Below are positions 8,091 to 16,655 of a stretch of 64,000 bases of DNA, piece after piece. Under the pieces are notes generated by a model. It worked only from the letters and a program-made list of their open reading frames with translations. It was not told the DNA's origin and made no database searches. Numbering within the stretch: position 1 is the first letter of the stretch; each line of letters starts with the position of its first letter. Source of the DNA: Bacteroidota bacterium (GTDB taxonomy: Bacteria > Bacteroidota > Bacteroidia > B-17B0 > Aurantibacillaceae); NCBI GenBank assembly GCA_030684395.1, contig JAUXTT010000017.1, positions 601,985-665,984 of the forward strand, given 5' to 3'. Position numbers and translations under genes: made by a program.

Positions 8091-8600
8091 ATGAAAAAAA
8101 CACTATTGATAATTTCAGCTCTGGTGGTTTCATTTGGTTTGGGGTATGCGTTCAACTCTTTAACCAAACCTACAGATAAACCCTATATCAAAAAAGTTAC
8201 CGGCATTGGCGGGATCTTCTTTAAATGTAAAGATCCAATTAAACTGAAATCCTGGTATCAAAAACATTTGGGTTTAAAAACGGATGATTACGGAACCGTG
8301 TTCGAATGGAGGCAAGGAGCAGATACCACCAAAAAAGGCTTTACACAATGGAGCCCGTTTAAAGAAACTACTAAGTACTTTCTTCCTTCCAAAAAGGAGT
8401 TTATGATCAACTACAGGGTAGAAAACCTTGATTGGTTAGTGAAACAACTTAAAATGGATAGTGTTGTATTTACTGATACGATAGAAACGTTTGAATATGG
8501 AAAATTTGTTCACATTCTTGATCTGGAAGGAAACAAAGTTGAACTGTGGGAACCGAACGACATTGAATACGCTAAAATTTTAGGAGGAGTAACGAAGTAA
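8091..8600 (+). CDS. VOC-superfamily (glyoxalase/bleomycin-resistance fold) protein with N-terminal anchor
   Basis: 169 residues. An N-terminal hydrophobic segment (residues about 4-24) acts as signal or membrane anchor, followed by a single VOC module from about residue 40: GIGGIFFKCKDPIKLKSWYQ at the start and LDLEGNKVELWEP at the end, the usual closing strand with its glutamate metal ligand. Most such small VOC proteins are cytoplasmic dioxygenase- or glyoxalase-like enzymes; the leader here points to the periplasm. It lies 34 bp downstream of the DtxR-type gene and is probably co-transcribed. No specific substrate can be named. Confidence 0.82.
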   Translation: MKKTLLIISALVVSFGLGYAFNSLTKPTDKPYIKKVTGIGGIFFKCKDPIKLKSWYQKHLGLKTDDYGTVFEWRQGADTTKKGFTQWSPFKETTKYFLPSKKEFMINYRVENLDWLVKQLKMDSVVFTDTIETFEYGKFVHILDLEGNKVELWEPNDIEYAKILGGVTK

Positions 8601-8641
8601 GCCCTGAACAGTTTCTTTTTCTTTGTGCTTGTAACAAAAAT

Positions 8642-8678
8642 AAAAAGTGCGCTTCCGATAATCCGAAGCGCACTTTTT
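8642..8678. terminator. Bidirectional terminator between convergent genes
   Basis: A perfect 14-bp stem (AAAAAGTGCGCTTC with GAAGCGCACTTTTT) around a 9-nt loop. The A run on one side and T run on the other let it serve the VOC gene (+) and the LipL32-like gene (-). Confidence 0.9.
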
Positions 8679-8701
8679 ATTAGTAACGAAAAAACAAGAT
8701 T

Positions 8702-9415
8702 TTATTTTTTTGTCATTTGTGTTGAAAGCTCATCAATAGTTTTAGCCATACCAACTCCGGGTAATTTTACAGGTGCTCCAACCTGTGCTATGAAGCTTCC
8801 CTGCACTTCTCCTGTTTTGTAAGTAGTGAATCCAACTCGGTATAAACCTACAACCAATGATTTCGTTGGGTTGCTTGTTTCACTGGTGATACGCATTAAT
8901 GAATTGTATTTGCTTCCTGATGGTTGTGCAGGCATTTCTCCTGAATCGTCGTTTGAACCATAAGAATTCCATTTTGCCGTTTTTCCTTTTGTTGCAATAT
9001 CAGCTATACTGGTAACACCATCAGCTCTTTCAAGCGTGATCCATGTATCAAAATAATTTTTGGTGTCGGTGCTGTTAGCGGTATAATCAGGAGAAACGAA
9101 ATCAGCCTTATCGGGCGACATTTTAGAAGGAACCGGTGATGCCATTCGGATTCCTAATTCAGGGGCTACTGCAGGAACCCAAATATATAAATAATAATAT
9201 TTTTTCCCGTCTCTTGTTTCATCAGGTGTTGCTCCGGGTTTTACATAGCCATAATAACTAAGTACATCTGTGTAAGGAACTCTTACTTCTTTACCCATTA
9301 CAGATTTTTTACCCATGTCAGCTTTAAATTTGTCCAACGTATCATCCCCACCTACAAATGCGGTTAGAGAAAGGAAAGCGGTAGTAATTACCAGAGAACT
9401 TAATAGTTTTTTCAT
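8702..9415 (-). CDS. LipL32-like secreted surface protein
   Basis: 237 residues with a Sec signal peptide (MKKLLSSLVITTAFLSLTAF). The mature part shows hallmark stretches of the Leptospira major surface lipoprotein LipL32: YYGYVKPGATPDETRDGKK, YYYLYIWVPAVAPELGIRM, YNSLMRI and LYRVGFTTYKTGEVQGSF, ending with a PGVG segment, all in the same order as in LipL32 as I recall it. Unlike LipL32 there is no cysteine at the cleavage region, so it is not a lipoprotein. The Asp cluster used for calcium in LipL32 is reduced (SNDDSGE). Role unknown; LipL32 binds host matrix and calcium in Leptospira, which need not apply here. Monocistronic, facing a shared terminator. Confidence 0.85.
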   Translation of the reverse strand: MKKLLSSLVITTAFLSLTAFVGGDDTLDKFKADMGKKSVMGKEVRVPYTDVLSYYGYVKPGATPDETRDGKKYYYLYIWVPAVAPELGIRMASPVPSKMSPDKADFVSPDYTANSTDTKNYFDTWITLERADGVTSIADIATKGKTAKWNSYGSNDDSGEMPAQPSGSKYNSLMRITSETSNPTKSLVVGLYRVGFTTYKTGEVQGSFIAQVGAPVKLPGVGMAKTIDELSTQMTKK

Positions 9416-9636
9416 GATTAAGATAGATTATATTTTGCCTACTCTTGGATTATAGTTTTCGGCTACCCTATAACAAAACACTAAAATTTGTTAGTTTAAA
9501 TATATAAAAATTTTGAAACCCACCTACCCGCGAATAAAAAATCACCTAAAAAATTGATCTTACATTTACAAATGGTGGATAATTTGCCCGTAACTGATTT
9601 TCTGGTTGGTTTGTCAATTACCCGGGAAGCAATACG

Positions 9637-9858
9637 TTAATAATATTCCCAATGAAAGTTTGGATTTTCTATTGAAAAAGATAAACCAGACGACCTAGAG
9701 AGAACTTGATATGGAATAACCCCAAAACGAATGTATTTTGATGTATCCTGCGCTTTCACACAAAACACCATCAAAAGAAAAGCTCCAATAAAAAAAGCTG
9801 TTTTAGTTTTTCTTATTGGAGCTAATGTAGGAAGAAATTTTATTTTACTTGGTTGCAC
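9637..9858 (-). CDS. Short exported protein, possibly a truncated outer-membrane barrel protein
   Basis: 73 residues. It starts 14 bp inside the end of the OmpA-type gene, which suggests translational coupling. Residues about 18-36 form a signal peptide (TKTAFFIGAFLLMVFCVKAQ); the rest (IRFGVIPYQVLSRSSGLSFS and onward) reads like the first strands of a beta-barrel protein and then stops abruptly. About 220 bp of unassigned sequence follow. Either a small secreted protein or the remains of a longer barrel gene. Confidence that it is translated is moderate. Confidence 0.45.
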   Translation of the reverse strand: MQPSKIKFLPTLAPIRKTKTAFFIGAFLLMVFCVKAQDTSKYIRFGVIPYQVLSRSSGLSFSIENPNFHWEYY

Positions 9859-12367
9859 TGATAATTTTAAACTCTGTTCTACGATTCAATTGTTTGTTTT
9901 CGTCAGTATCATTTGGCGCTACCGGCATGCTATCACCATAACCTTTTGCTGTTAGGCGGGCAGCAACCGTTCCCTTGGTTACCAATGCCTTCACAACAAC
10001 TGCAGCACGCTCCTGAGACAGTCTTGTGTTGTCTGCTTTGTTTCCAACATTATCAGTATGTCCTGAGATCTCAACTTTAATCTCCGGATTTTGAACTAAC
10101 AGATTATATAAGTTCTCAATTTCAACTATCGAAGTTTCCGTTAATTCGGCTTTTCCTGTTTGGAAGAAAATATTATTCAATACAATTTTCTTCCCTTCTT
10201 TAATAGCCTGAAGAGGAATGTCTTTTTTTACTTCAGTAAACTCATGATCGGCAGGAATGTTAAAGTTTTCTGAATAAAACAAATAGCCATTTTTGCTAAC
10301 CGTTAAAGAGTAGTTGTGTCCCGGAGTTAAGATCACAACACATTTACCGGTTGCCGAGTTTGAAACATATTCACCAACCAATTTAGCACTGTCAAGATCC
10401 TCGATTCGGATATTTGCTTCGAGTGGAATTTTGGTTTCATCATCCATTACATTACCAATAAAAGTAGTAAGGGATGATTTCTTTTCCTGAGGGTAAATAA
10501 TTTCATAAAGGTCATTTTTACCTTGCCCGCCTGCGCGATCAGAAGCAAAATATCCTTTTAAACCTGATGGAGTTAAAACAAAATACAAATCGTTTTTTGT
10601 AGTGTTAATTGGGTATCCAACGTTTTCAGGTTTAGTGCAAGAACCATCTGCATTAATGGTAGTTTTGAAAATATCGAAACCACCAAGGCGAGGGGCCAAA
10701 TTATTAGAACTGAAATAAAGAGTTTTTCCATCAGGATGTAAGAAAGGAGAATACTCATTTCCACTTGTGTTTACCATTGAGCCTAAATTTTTAGGTGTTG
10801 TCCACTCATCCTTATCATTTTTTCTCGAGATCCAAAGATCTTCTTCTCCTAAACCACCCGGTCGGCTTGATGACCAAACAAGTGTTTTACCATCAGCTGA
10901 AATAGAAACCTGTGCATCCCATTCTTTAGAGTTGATCACACTACCTAAATTTTTTGGAGTGCCCCAGGTGTTTCCCGTTAAAGTAGTTCCATATAAGTCA
11001 CAACTTCCAACTCCGTCTGATTCGTTACAACGTGCACAAACCACGTACTGACCATCACCAGTAAAAGACGCAATACCATTGTTGTTTGCAATGTTTACCG
11101 GAGAGCCGAAATTTTTCGGAGTATCCCAGGTTCCGTCAGTTTTTTTAAGACAATACCAAAGGTCTTCATCGTATTCACCTTCCGAATTTAAACCACCTGT
11201 ACTACCTGCTCTGCGCGAAGTAAAAAGGAGCATAGACTCATCAGCAGTTACTGATGGAAAATAATCACCTTCTTTACCATTGATCTCAGGACCCAGGTTA
11301 TTGATTGTAACTTTTTCAGGTTTGTCTTTTAAATAAGTACCCGCAGTAATTTGTGCTTCATCCCTTACTAATATTGATTTCCACTCGTTTATCAAATCTT
11401 TTTGCTTTTGATTCAATGAAAAATTGTCAAGAACATTATCTAAACTTTTCTTCGCGTTCGTAAAATCCTGTATGCTTTCATATGCAACATAAAGACTAAC
11501 GGGTACCATAAAATCTAATTTTGGATCAAGTTCCATGGATTTTTTCAGGTACTTAATGGATGCTACAATAGAAGCACTGTCTGATGAGTTCTTCTGGTAG
11601 CTTAGCCCAAGCTGAGAAACGAATTTTGCGTGTTGTTTTTTTAAAGGATCCAACATACTCAATGCTGTTTCGTAATTCTGAATAGAGGATGCATAATCTT
11701 TGGCATCAAACCTTTTGTTACCATCCGCAATAAACTTATTTGCTTTTTGTTCAGCCTCGCTTAACATACCGGGCGGCAGTTTAGAGTTCAGGAAATCAGC
11801 ATCAGCATCCATCTGATTTTTAATTTTTGTCATTGCTTTTGCAAATGCTTTGTCTTTGGACTTGTCTTTTGCATCGTCTCTTGTTTTGTAACCCCAATAA
11901 CAAGCCATAAAAGAAGAGTGCGAACCTTTTGCTTTGTAGGTTTTTATAACTGCTCCGTTATTGTCTTTTACATCAAGCTCCAGTTTCACAATACCTCTGG
12001 CGTGTCCCCAGGGTAATCCAACAAGCGCGGGTATTCTAAATGTAAGTGCGGTTGGAAAACACAACAAAGTATATAGCGATTTTCCGTTTTTACTTTTTAC
12101 AATTCTTAGTTCCGAAGAGCCCATTCCTTCCTTATCAAGAGCAACCGTATCCTGGCTAGCAATCTGGCAAATGTTATTCCTCATTTCATGATGATATAAC
12201 AAAACCTGACCTAATTCATAAGAGGCGATATTACTCTTTGCATTGAGCGGCCTGATTTTTTTGGAAGTTTTAGCATCGGAATAGTTGATGTCTAAAAAAG
12301 AATACGATCTGCAACCGGAAACTAAGACAAGAACAATCAGGATAAGTGGGGTAAATTTCTTTTTCAT
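9845..12367 (-). CDS. OmpA-family lipoprotein with TPR, PD40 propeller and regulatory-like domain (PorE-like architecture)
   Basis: 840 residues. The lipobox VSGC puts the acylated cysteine at residue 19. After a region of about 180 residues of unknown fold come TPR-like helices (about 205-335), a PD40/WD40-like propeller (about 360-640, with repeats such as LLFTSRRAGSTGG, LVWSSSRPGGLGEEDLW, LYFSSNN), a carboxypeptidase-regulatory-like beta domain (about 645-720) and a C-terminal OmpA peptidoglycan-binding domain (ISGHTDNVGNKADNTRLSQER, NRRTEFKI). The TPR-propeller-CRD-OmpA order is that of PorE, a type IX secretion component linking the outer membrane to peptidoglycan; Bacteroidota carry many paralogues, so this is an architecture match only. 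The 73-residue gene overlaps its end. Confidence 0.92.
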   Translation of the reverse strand: MKKKFTPLILIVLVLVSGCRSYSFLDINYSDAKTSKKIRPLNAKSNIASYELGQVLLYHHEMRNNICQIASQDTVALDKEGMGSSELRIVKSKNGKSLYTLLCFPTALTFRIPALVGLPWGHARGIVKLELDVKDNNGAVIKTYKAKGSHSSFMACYWGYKTRDDAKDKSKDKAFAKAMTKIKNQMDADADFLNSKLPPGMLSEAEQKANKFIADGNKRFDAKDYASSIQNYETALSMLDPLKKQHAKFVSQLGLSYQKNSSDSASIVASIKYLKKSMELDPKLDFMVPVSLYVAYESIQDFTNAKKSLDNVLDNFSLNQKQKDLINEWKSILVRDEAQITAGTYLKDKPEKVTINNLGPEINGKEGDYFPSVTADESMLLFTSRRAGSTGGLNSEGEYDEDLWYCLKKTDGTWDTPKNFGSPVNIANNNGIASFTGDGQYVVCARCNESDGVGSCDLYGTTLTGNTWGTPKNLGSVINSKEWDAQVSISADGKTLVWSSSRPGGLGEEDLWISRKNDKDEWTTPKNLGSMVNTSGNEYSPFLHPDGKTLYFSSNNLAPRLGGFDIFKTTINADGSCTKPENVGYPINTTKNDLYFVLTPSGLKGYFASDRAGGQGKNDLYEIIYPQEKKSSLTTFIGNVMDDETKIPLEANIRIEDLDSAKLVGEYVSNSATGKCVVILTPGHNYSLTVSKNGYLFYSENFNIPADHEFTEVKKDIPLQAIKEGKKIVLNNIFFQTGKAELTETSIVEIENLYNLLVQNPEIKVEISGHTDNVGNKADNTRLSQERAAVVVKALVTKGTVAARLTAKGYGDSMPVAPNDTDENKQLNRRTEFKIISATK

Positions 12368-12598
12368 AAAACGTTTTTTGTAACTACAAGAATATATAAG
12401 GCTAAATTAACGATAACGTTGAAGAGCGCTTAATAGAAGCTTTATTTGTTTCGTTTTTTAGTAAGAAATTTGATTTTTAGTTTAATTAGTAAGAAGTTTC
12501 TTGCCTAAAGCTAAAAAAGCTAGTATTAAAAAACACGGCAATGAACGTTGATAATATGCATTGCTTAAATTGAGCGTTAATTTATTTTAGCCTATTAG

Positions 12599-13981
12599 AT
12601 GTTTTTCCTTGTACATTTGCGGAGTAATTTGTCAACAAGCAAAACCATATTGATCATTGATGACGAAGAAAAACTTCGCCAACTCCTTTCCAGAATTATA
12701 GGTTTGGAAGGCTTTACTGTTTTTCAGGCAGCTGATTTGAAAACTGCCCTGAAAACACTGGAGCAGGAAAAGAGTATTGACATCATTCTTACAGATGTGA
12801 AATTACCTGATGGAAACGGAATAGAGCAATTGGAAAAACTGCGAACTATCTCTCCAATGAGTGAGGTAATTGTAATGACTGCATTCGGAACCATTCACGA
12901 TGGCGTGTTGGCAATGAAACACGGGGCCTTCGATTATTTTACGAAAGGCGATGATAACGAACAAATAGTACCGGCCATAAACAGGGCTTTCGAAAAGGTA
13001 AAACTTCAAAAAAGAATTTTAGACCTTGAAAAGAAGCTGGAAGAAAAACACGGCTTCGAAACCATTTTAGGAAATTCGGAAGCAATAAAGAATGCTATTC
13101 ACCTTGCAAAAAAAGTAGCGCCAACAGATTCAAGCGTTTTGTTGGAGGGCGAAACAGGAGTTGGAAAGGAATTGTTTGCTCAGGCTTTGCATTATGGTGG
13201 TTCCAGAAAAAACAAACCGTTTGTTGCAGTTAATTGCAGCGCTTTTGCAAAGGATCTTTTAGAAAGCGAACTGTTCGGGCATAAAAAGGGAGCTTTTACA
13301 GGAGCGGTTTCCGATAAGAAGGGTTTATTTGAAGAAGCAAACGAAGGAACTATCTTTTTGGATGAAATGGGAGAGATGAACCTCGACCTTCAGGCAAAAT
13401 TGCTTCGTGTATTGGAGTCTCAAAGCTTTATTAAAGTTGGCGACACTAAACCAACAAAAGTAAATGTTCGTGTGATTGCAGCAACAAACCGCGATCTCAA
13501 GAAAGAAACAGAAAAGGAACATTTTCGTTTAGATCTGTATTATCGTTTGGCCACGTTTAAAATTAAGATCCCATCACTCAGAGAGCGGAAAGAAGATATT
13601 GAGGAATTGGCAAAACATTTTGTAAGTGTTTATTCAGCCAAGCTAAAAAAACGCATTACCCATATCGATAAAGACTTTTTGAAACAACTCCGCAAAAACG
13701 AATGGAAAGGAAACATTCGTGAACTAAAGAATTGTATTGAAAGATCTGTGATATTAGCAGATGGAAACGAGCTTACATCTGATCTCTTGCCGATAGAAAT
13801 TCTGAATAACGAATCTGTAGGAGTCGATAATTCTATTACCAGTTTAGCAAACATGGAAAAGATCCACATTCAAAAAATATTGAGTTTTGCTAAAGGGAAC
13901 AAAACTAAAGCAGCAGATTTACTAGGAATTGGCCTTACCACTTTATACCGTAAGATGGAAGAGTACGGTATAGGGAAATAA
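12599..13981 (+). CDS. Sigma-54-dependent response regulator (NtrC type), probable regulator of the kdp island
   Basis: 460 residues. Receiver at about 15-125 (IIDDEE, phosphoacceptor Asp66 in ILTDVKLP, Lys116 in YFTKG). AAA+ domain at about 150-385: Walker A GETGVGKE (184-191), the sigma-54 contact loop GAFTGA (231-236), Walker B GTIFLDEMGE (250-259). C-terminal Fis-type helix-turn-helix at about 430-460 (NKTKAADLLGIGLTTLYRKM). It activates RNA polymerase with sigma-54 by ATP hydrolysis. Its place before kdpFABC, with the sensor genes at the far end of the cluster, marks it as the kdp regulator, replacing the OmpR-type KdpE of enterobacteria. The start is uncertain: ATG at 12599 overlaps a good -7 element (12612-12619), so an in-frame TTG at 12629 may be used. 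Confidence 0.93.
   Translation: MFFLVHLRSNLSTSKTILIIDDEEKLRQLLSRIIGLEGFTVFQAADLKTALKTLEQEKSIDIILTDVKLPDGNGIEQLEKLRTISPMSEVIVMTAFGTIHDGVLAMKHGAFDYFTKGDDNEQIVPAINRAFEKVKLQKRILDLEKKLEEKHGFETILGNSEAIKNAIHLAKKVAPTDSSVLLEGETGVGKELFAQALHYGGSRKNKPFVAVNCSAFAKDLLESELFGHKKGAFTGAVSDKKGLFEEANEGTIFLDEMGEMNLDLQAKLLRVLESQSFIKVGDTKPTKVNVRVIAATNRDLKKETEKEHFRLDLYYRLATFKIKIPSLRERKEDIEELAKHFVSVYSAKLKKRITHIDKDFLKQLRKNEWKGNIRELKNCIERSVILADGNELTSDLLPIEILNNESVGVDNSITSLANMEKIHIQKILSFAKGNKTKAADLLGIGLTTLYRKMEEYGIGK
12612..12619 (+). promoter_or_regulatory. Candidate -7 promoter element of the sigma-54 regulator gene
   Basis: TACATTTG matches TAnnTTTG. If used, transcription would start near 12626 and the ATG at 12599 could not be the start codon. 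No clear -33 TTTG was found, so this is tentative. Confidence 0.4.
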
Positions 13982-13989
13982 TATCACTT

Positions 13990-14020
13990 TTTCATTTTGG
14001 AAAACCCTTTCATTTTGGAA
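13990..14020. promoter_or_regulatory. Paired direct repeat, candidate activator-binding site of the kdp operon
   Basis: TTTCATTTTGGAA occurs at 13990-14002 and again at 14008-14020, exactly 18 bp apart. A related pair with the same 18-bp step lies before the porin gene (19386-19417). Both pairs lie about 120-130 bp before the ATG they precede, as expected for upstream activator sites of a sigma-54 regulator. The second copy forms the loop of the terminator hairpin at 14001-14036. Confidence 0.6.
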
Positions 14021-14036
14021 GGGTTTTGTTTTTTGC
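14001..14036 (+). terminator. Rho-independent terminator after the sigma-54 regulator gene
   Basis: A 9-bp stem AAAACCCTT / AAGGGTTTT encloses a 9-nt loop and is followed by GTTTTTTG. It separates the regulator from the kdp structural genes and overlaps the candidate activator sites. Confidence 0.72.
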
Positions 14037-14147
14037 ACAAACCACAGAAAACTTCTGAAACGCCTGATAATCGTAGTAATCTGTAATGAAGATGAAAGCC
14101 TTTCCTAAAGGAATAAGATTTGGTATGCCCGAAGAAAAATACAGGTC

Positions 14148-14714
14148 ATGAAAAAGCTAATTGCAATCATCTCTATTCTCTTTTTTTCGGGAATTACAGT
14201 TATTAAAGCTCAGGAACACCATAGAGGAATTTACCGGAGTGCAGAAGACTTTGTTTCGAGAAAACTCAGTCATGGGTCTAAGCACACACATATAAAACTT
14301 CACGAGGTTTTTAAAAAGGATATTATCGAAGTAAAACACAACGATAGTAATTACGTTTATAAAAAACAAGAGGTTTTTGGTTATAAGGAAAACACCGGAG
14401 AAGAGTTTAGAATTCATGATTATAAATTTTATCAAATTCTAAATCCCACTGAAAAAATTCTGATTTATAAAATACCACATGGTATACCTCAAAAAGGACA
14501 AGCTCAGGCCTACTCTTATTTTTTCAGTAAAAGTGCCTCGTCTTCAATTCTGCCACTTACACTTAAGGAGATAGAGAATCAATTTGCCGGTAACGTAAAA
14601 TTTGATGAGTTTATAGAAACACATTTTAAAAGTGATGGCGATCTCTTAGAATATGATAACATTCATAAAATGTACAAACTAAATCGCCTGTATGAACTAA
14701 GTATAATGGACTAA
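14148..14714 (+). CDS. Secreted protein of unknown function at the head of the kdp operon
   Basis: 188 residues with a clear Sec signal peptide (MKKLIAIISILFFSGITVIKAQ). The mature part is rich in His, Lys and Asp (for example EHHRGIYRSAEDF, HGSKHTHIKLHEVF) and has no domain I recognise. It is the first gene after the candidate activator sites and sits 10 bp before a small membrane-peptide gene and then kdpF, so it is probably co-regulated with potassium uptake. The function is unknown; position alone links it to kdp. Confidence 0.72.
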   Translation: MKKLIAIISILFFSGITVIKAQEHHRGIYRSAEDFVSRKLSHGSKHTHIKLHEVFKKDIIEVKHNDSNYVYKKQEVFGYKENTGEEFRIHDYKFYQILNPTEKILIYKIPHGIPQKGQAQAYSYFFSKSASSSILPLTLKEIENQFAGNVKFDEFIETHFKSDGDLLEYDNIHKMYKLNRLYELSIMD

Positions 14715-14724
14715 AACAAGCATC

Positions 14725-14817
14725 ATGGAAACTTTAATGATAATAGTATTAGCAACAGCAACAATTAGTTGTTTCTGGTTGATGAGAAAGAGTATAGATT
14801 TTTTCGAAAACATTTAA
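14725..14817 (+). CDS. 30-residue membrane peptide upstream of kdpF
   Basis: METLMIIVLATATISCFWL followed by MRKSIDFFENI: one transmembrane helix with a short positively charged tail. It lies between the secreted-protein gene (10 bp before) and kdpF (12 bp after), in the operon direction. Size and layout resemble KdpF, so it may be a second small subunit or accessory peptide of the Kdp complex (inference). Too short for statistics; the support is position and a clean helix. Confidence 0.5.
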   Translation: METLMIIVLATATISCFWLMRKSIDFFENI

Positions 14818-14829
14818 ACACGTAAGATC

Positions 14830-14907
14830 ATGATAGCATTATTGATATTGGCAATTGTGGTATTTGTTTACCTCGTTTACGTACTCTTAAAACCTGAAAA
14901 ATTTTGA
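14830..14907 (+). CDS. kdpF: KdpF, small stabilising subunit of the K+-transporting ATPase
   Basis: 25 residues: one transmembrane helix ending in VYLVYVLLKPEKF, the characteristic KdpF ending (the family has YLVYALL followed by a short polar tail ending in EKF or EAF). KdpF stabilises the KdpABC complex in the inner membrane. It is followed by kdpA after 37 bp. Confidence 0.85.
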   Translation: MIALLILAIVVFVYLVYVLLKPEKF

Positions 14908-14944
14908 GCTGTAAAAAAATTCAAACTGAAATAAAACAGAAACC

Positions 14945-16642
14945 ATGAACACAGAATTAGCAGGAGTTATCGCCACCTTTTTACTAACCGTGGTTTTAGC
15001 CATCCCACTCGGGAAATACATAGCTAAAGTTTTTAGCGGAGAAAAAACTTTATTGGATTTTTTGGCTCCGGTAGAACGATTTATTTTTCGCATATGTGGC
15101 ATTGATGTCAATAAGCAAATGACCTGGAAACAACATTTACTGGCTTTGCTTGCAATTAACATGCTTTGGTTTGTATATGCATTTGTAATGCTCCTTACAC
15201 AGGGAAGTTTGTTTTTAAACCCGGATGGAAATCCATCCATGTCGCCTGATCTTAGTTTTAACACAGCAATTAGTTTTTTGGTGAACTGCAACCTGCAGCA
15301 TTACTCAGGTGAAACAGGTTTAACATACTTAACTCAACTGGGTGTTATTACTTTTTTACAATTTGTATCTGCAGCAACAGGTATTGCCGCTTTAGTAGTG
15401 GTGTTTAATACCATGCGCGAACAAAGTAAAGACGGACTTGGAAATTTTTTCGACATTTTTCTCAAATCCCTCACCCGGATCTTAATTCCTATAAGTATTG
15501 TTATTGCAACATTATTGGTAATTAGCGGAACACCCTCATCATTTGATGGGAAAGACATTGTTAGAACACTGGAAGGAGAGACTGTTCAGGTATCGCGTGG
15601 ACCAGCTGCCGGAATGATTGCTATTAAACATTTAGGAACAAACGGAGGTGGTTGGTTTGGGGTTAACTCCGCACATCCACTTGAGAATCCGAACTACTTT
15701 ACCAATGTGGTTGAAATGATTTCACAGGTGTTACTTCCAATTGCCTTGATTTTTGCAATGGGTTATTATATTAAACGTAAAAAGTTAGCATATGTAATTT
15801 TTGGTGTGATGACTTTTGGTATGTTGATGTTTTTAATTCCAACCATGATAGCAGAAACAAATGGAAATCCGGCCATTGCAAAAATGGGCATTGATCAAAG
15901 TCTGGGAAGCATGGAAGGGAAAGAGGTTCGTTTTGGTTCACAAGCTTCTGCGTATTGGAGTATAGTAACCACTGTTATTTCAACGGGCTCGGTAAATTCT
16001 ATGCACGACAGTTCCATGCCAGTTTCAAACACCATGCAGTTATTAGGAATGATGACCAATGCTTTTTACGGAGGCTGTGGAGTAGGAATATTAAACTACT
16101 ACATCTTTATGATCATAGCTGTTTTTATTTCGGGTTTAATGGTAGGAAGAACACCTGAATTTTTGGGAAGAAAAATAGAAGCGCGTGAAATGAAAATTGC
16201 AACCATCATTGCATTACTACATCCCTTTCTGATTTTAGTTGGAACAGCGTTTTCATCTTATGTATTTACAAAAGATACTTCAGTAGGATGGTTGAATAAC
16301 CCCGGTTATCACGGGTATTCGGAAATGTTATATGAATACACATCGGCGGCTGCAAACAACGGCAGCGGTATGGAAGGTCTTGGAGATAACAATTGGTTTT
16401 GGAACATAAGTACAGGATTTGTTCTGATACTCGGAAGATTTCTTCCAATTATTGGCCCGGTAGCCATTGCAGGAATTTTAGCAAACAAAAAAATTATTCC
16501 CGAATCAGCAGGAACGCTTCGTACCGACACAGGAATATTTGGTGTAATGACTTATGCAGTAATAATGATATTGGCAGCTTTGGCATTTTTTCCGGCACTG
16601 GTTCTCGGACCATTGTCAGAGTATTTCACATTATACAATTAA
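14945..16642 (+). CDS. kdpA: KdpA, potassium-binding subunit of the K+-transporting ATPase
   Basis: 565 residues, the normal length (E. coli 557). It is the channel-like subunit of the high-affinity K+ pump KdpFABC in the inner membrane, related to Trk/Ktr channels. Visible signatures: [18 protein letters not shown], the filter-region segment [38 protein letters not shown] and [15 protein letters not shown]. About ten hydrophobic helices are present. It lies 13 bp before kdpB and is translated in the same operon. No disruption was found. Confidence 0.97.
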   Translation: MNTELAGVIATFLLTVVLAIPLGKYIAKVFSGEKTLLDFLAPVERFIFRICGIDVNKQMTWKQHLLALLAINMLWFVYAFVMLLTQGSLFLNPDGNPSMSPDLSFNTAISFLVNCNLQHYSGETGLTYLTQLGVITFLQFVSAATGIAALVVVFNTMREQSKDGLGNFFDIFLKSLTRILIPISIVIATLLVISGTPSSFDGKDIVRTLEGETVQVSRGPAAGMIAIKHLGTNGGGWFGVNSAHPLENPNYFTNVVEMISQVLLPIALIFAMGYYIKRKKLAYVIFGVMTFGMLMFLIPTMIAETNGNPAIAKMGIDQSLGSMEGKEVRFGSQASAYWSIVTTVISTGSVNSMHDSSMPVSNTMQLLGMMTNAFYGGCGVGILNYYIFMIIAVFISGLMVGRTPEFLGRKIEAREMKIATIIALLHPFLILVGTAFSSYVFTKDTSVGWLNNPGYHGYSEMLYEYTSAAANNGSGMEGLGDNNWFWNISTGFVLILGRFLPIIGPVAIAGILANKKIIPESAGTLRTDTGIFGVMTYAVIMILAALAFFPALVLGPLSEYFTLYN

Positions 16643-16655
16643 GAGATTAGAAATT

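Noticed and set aside
14121..14137. Sigma-54 promoter upstream of the first kdp-operon gene (TGGTATGCCCG)
   Set aside because: The -12 half does not match TTGCA and the implied start site would fall on the start codon.
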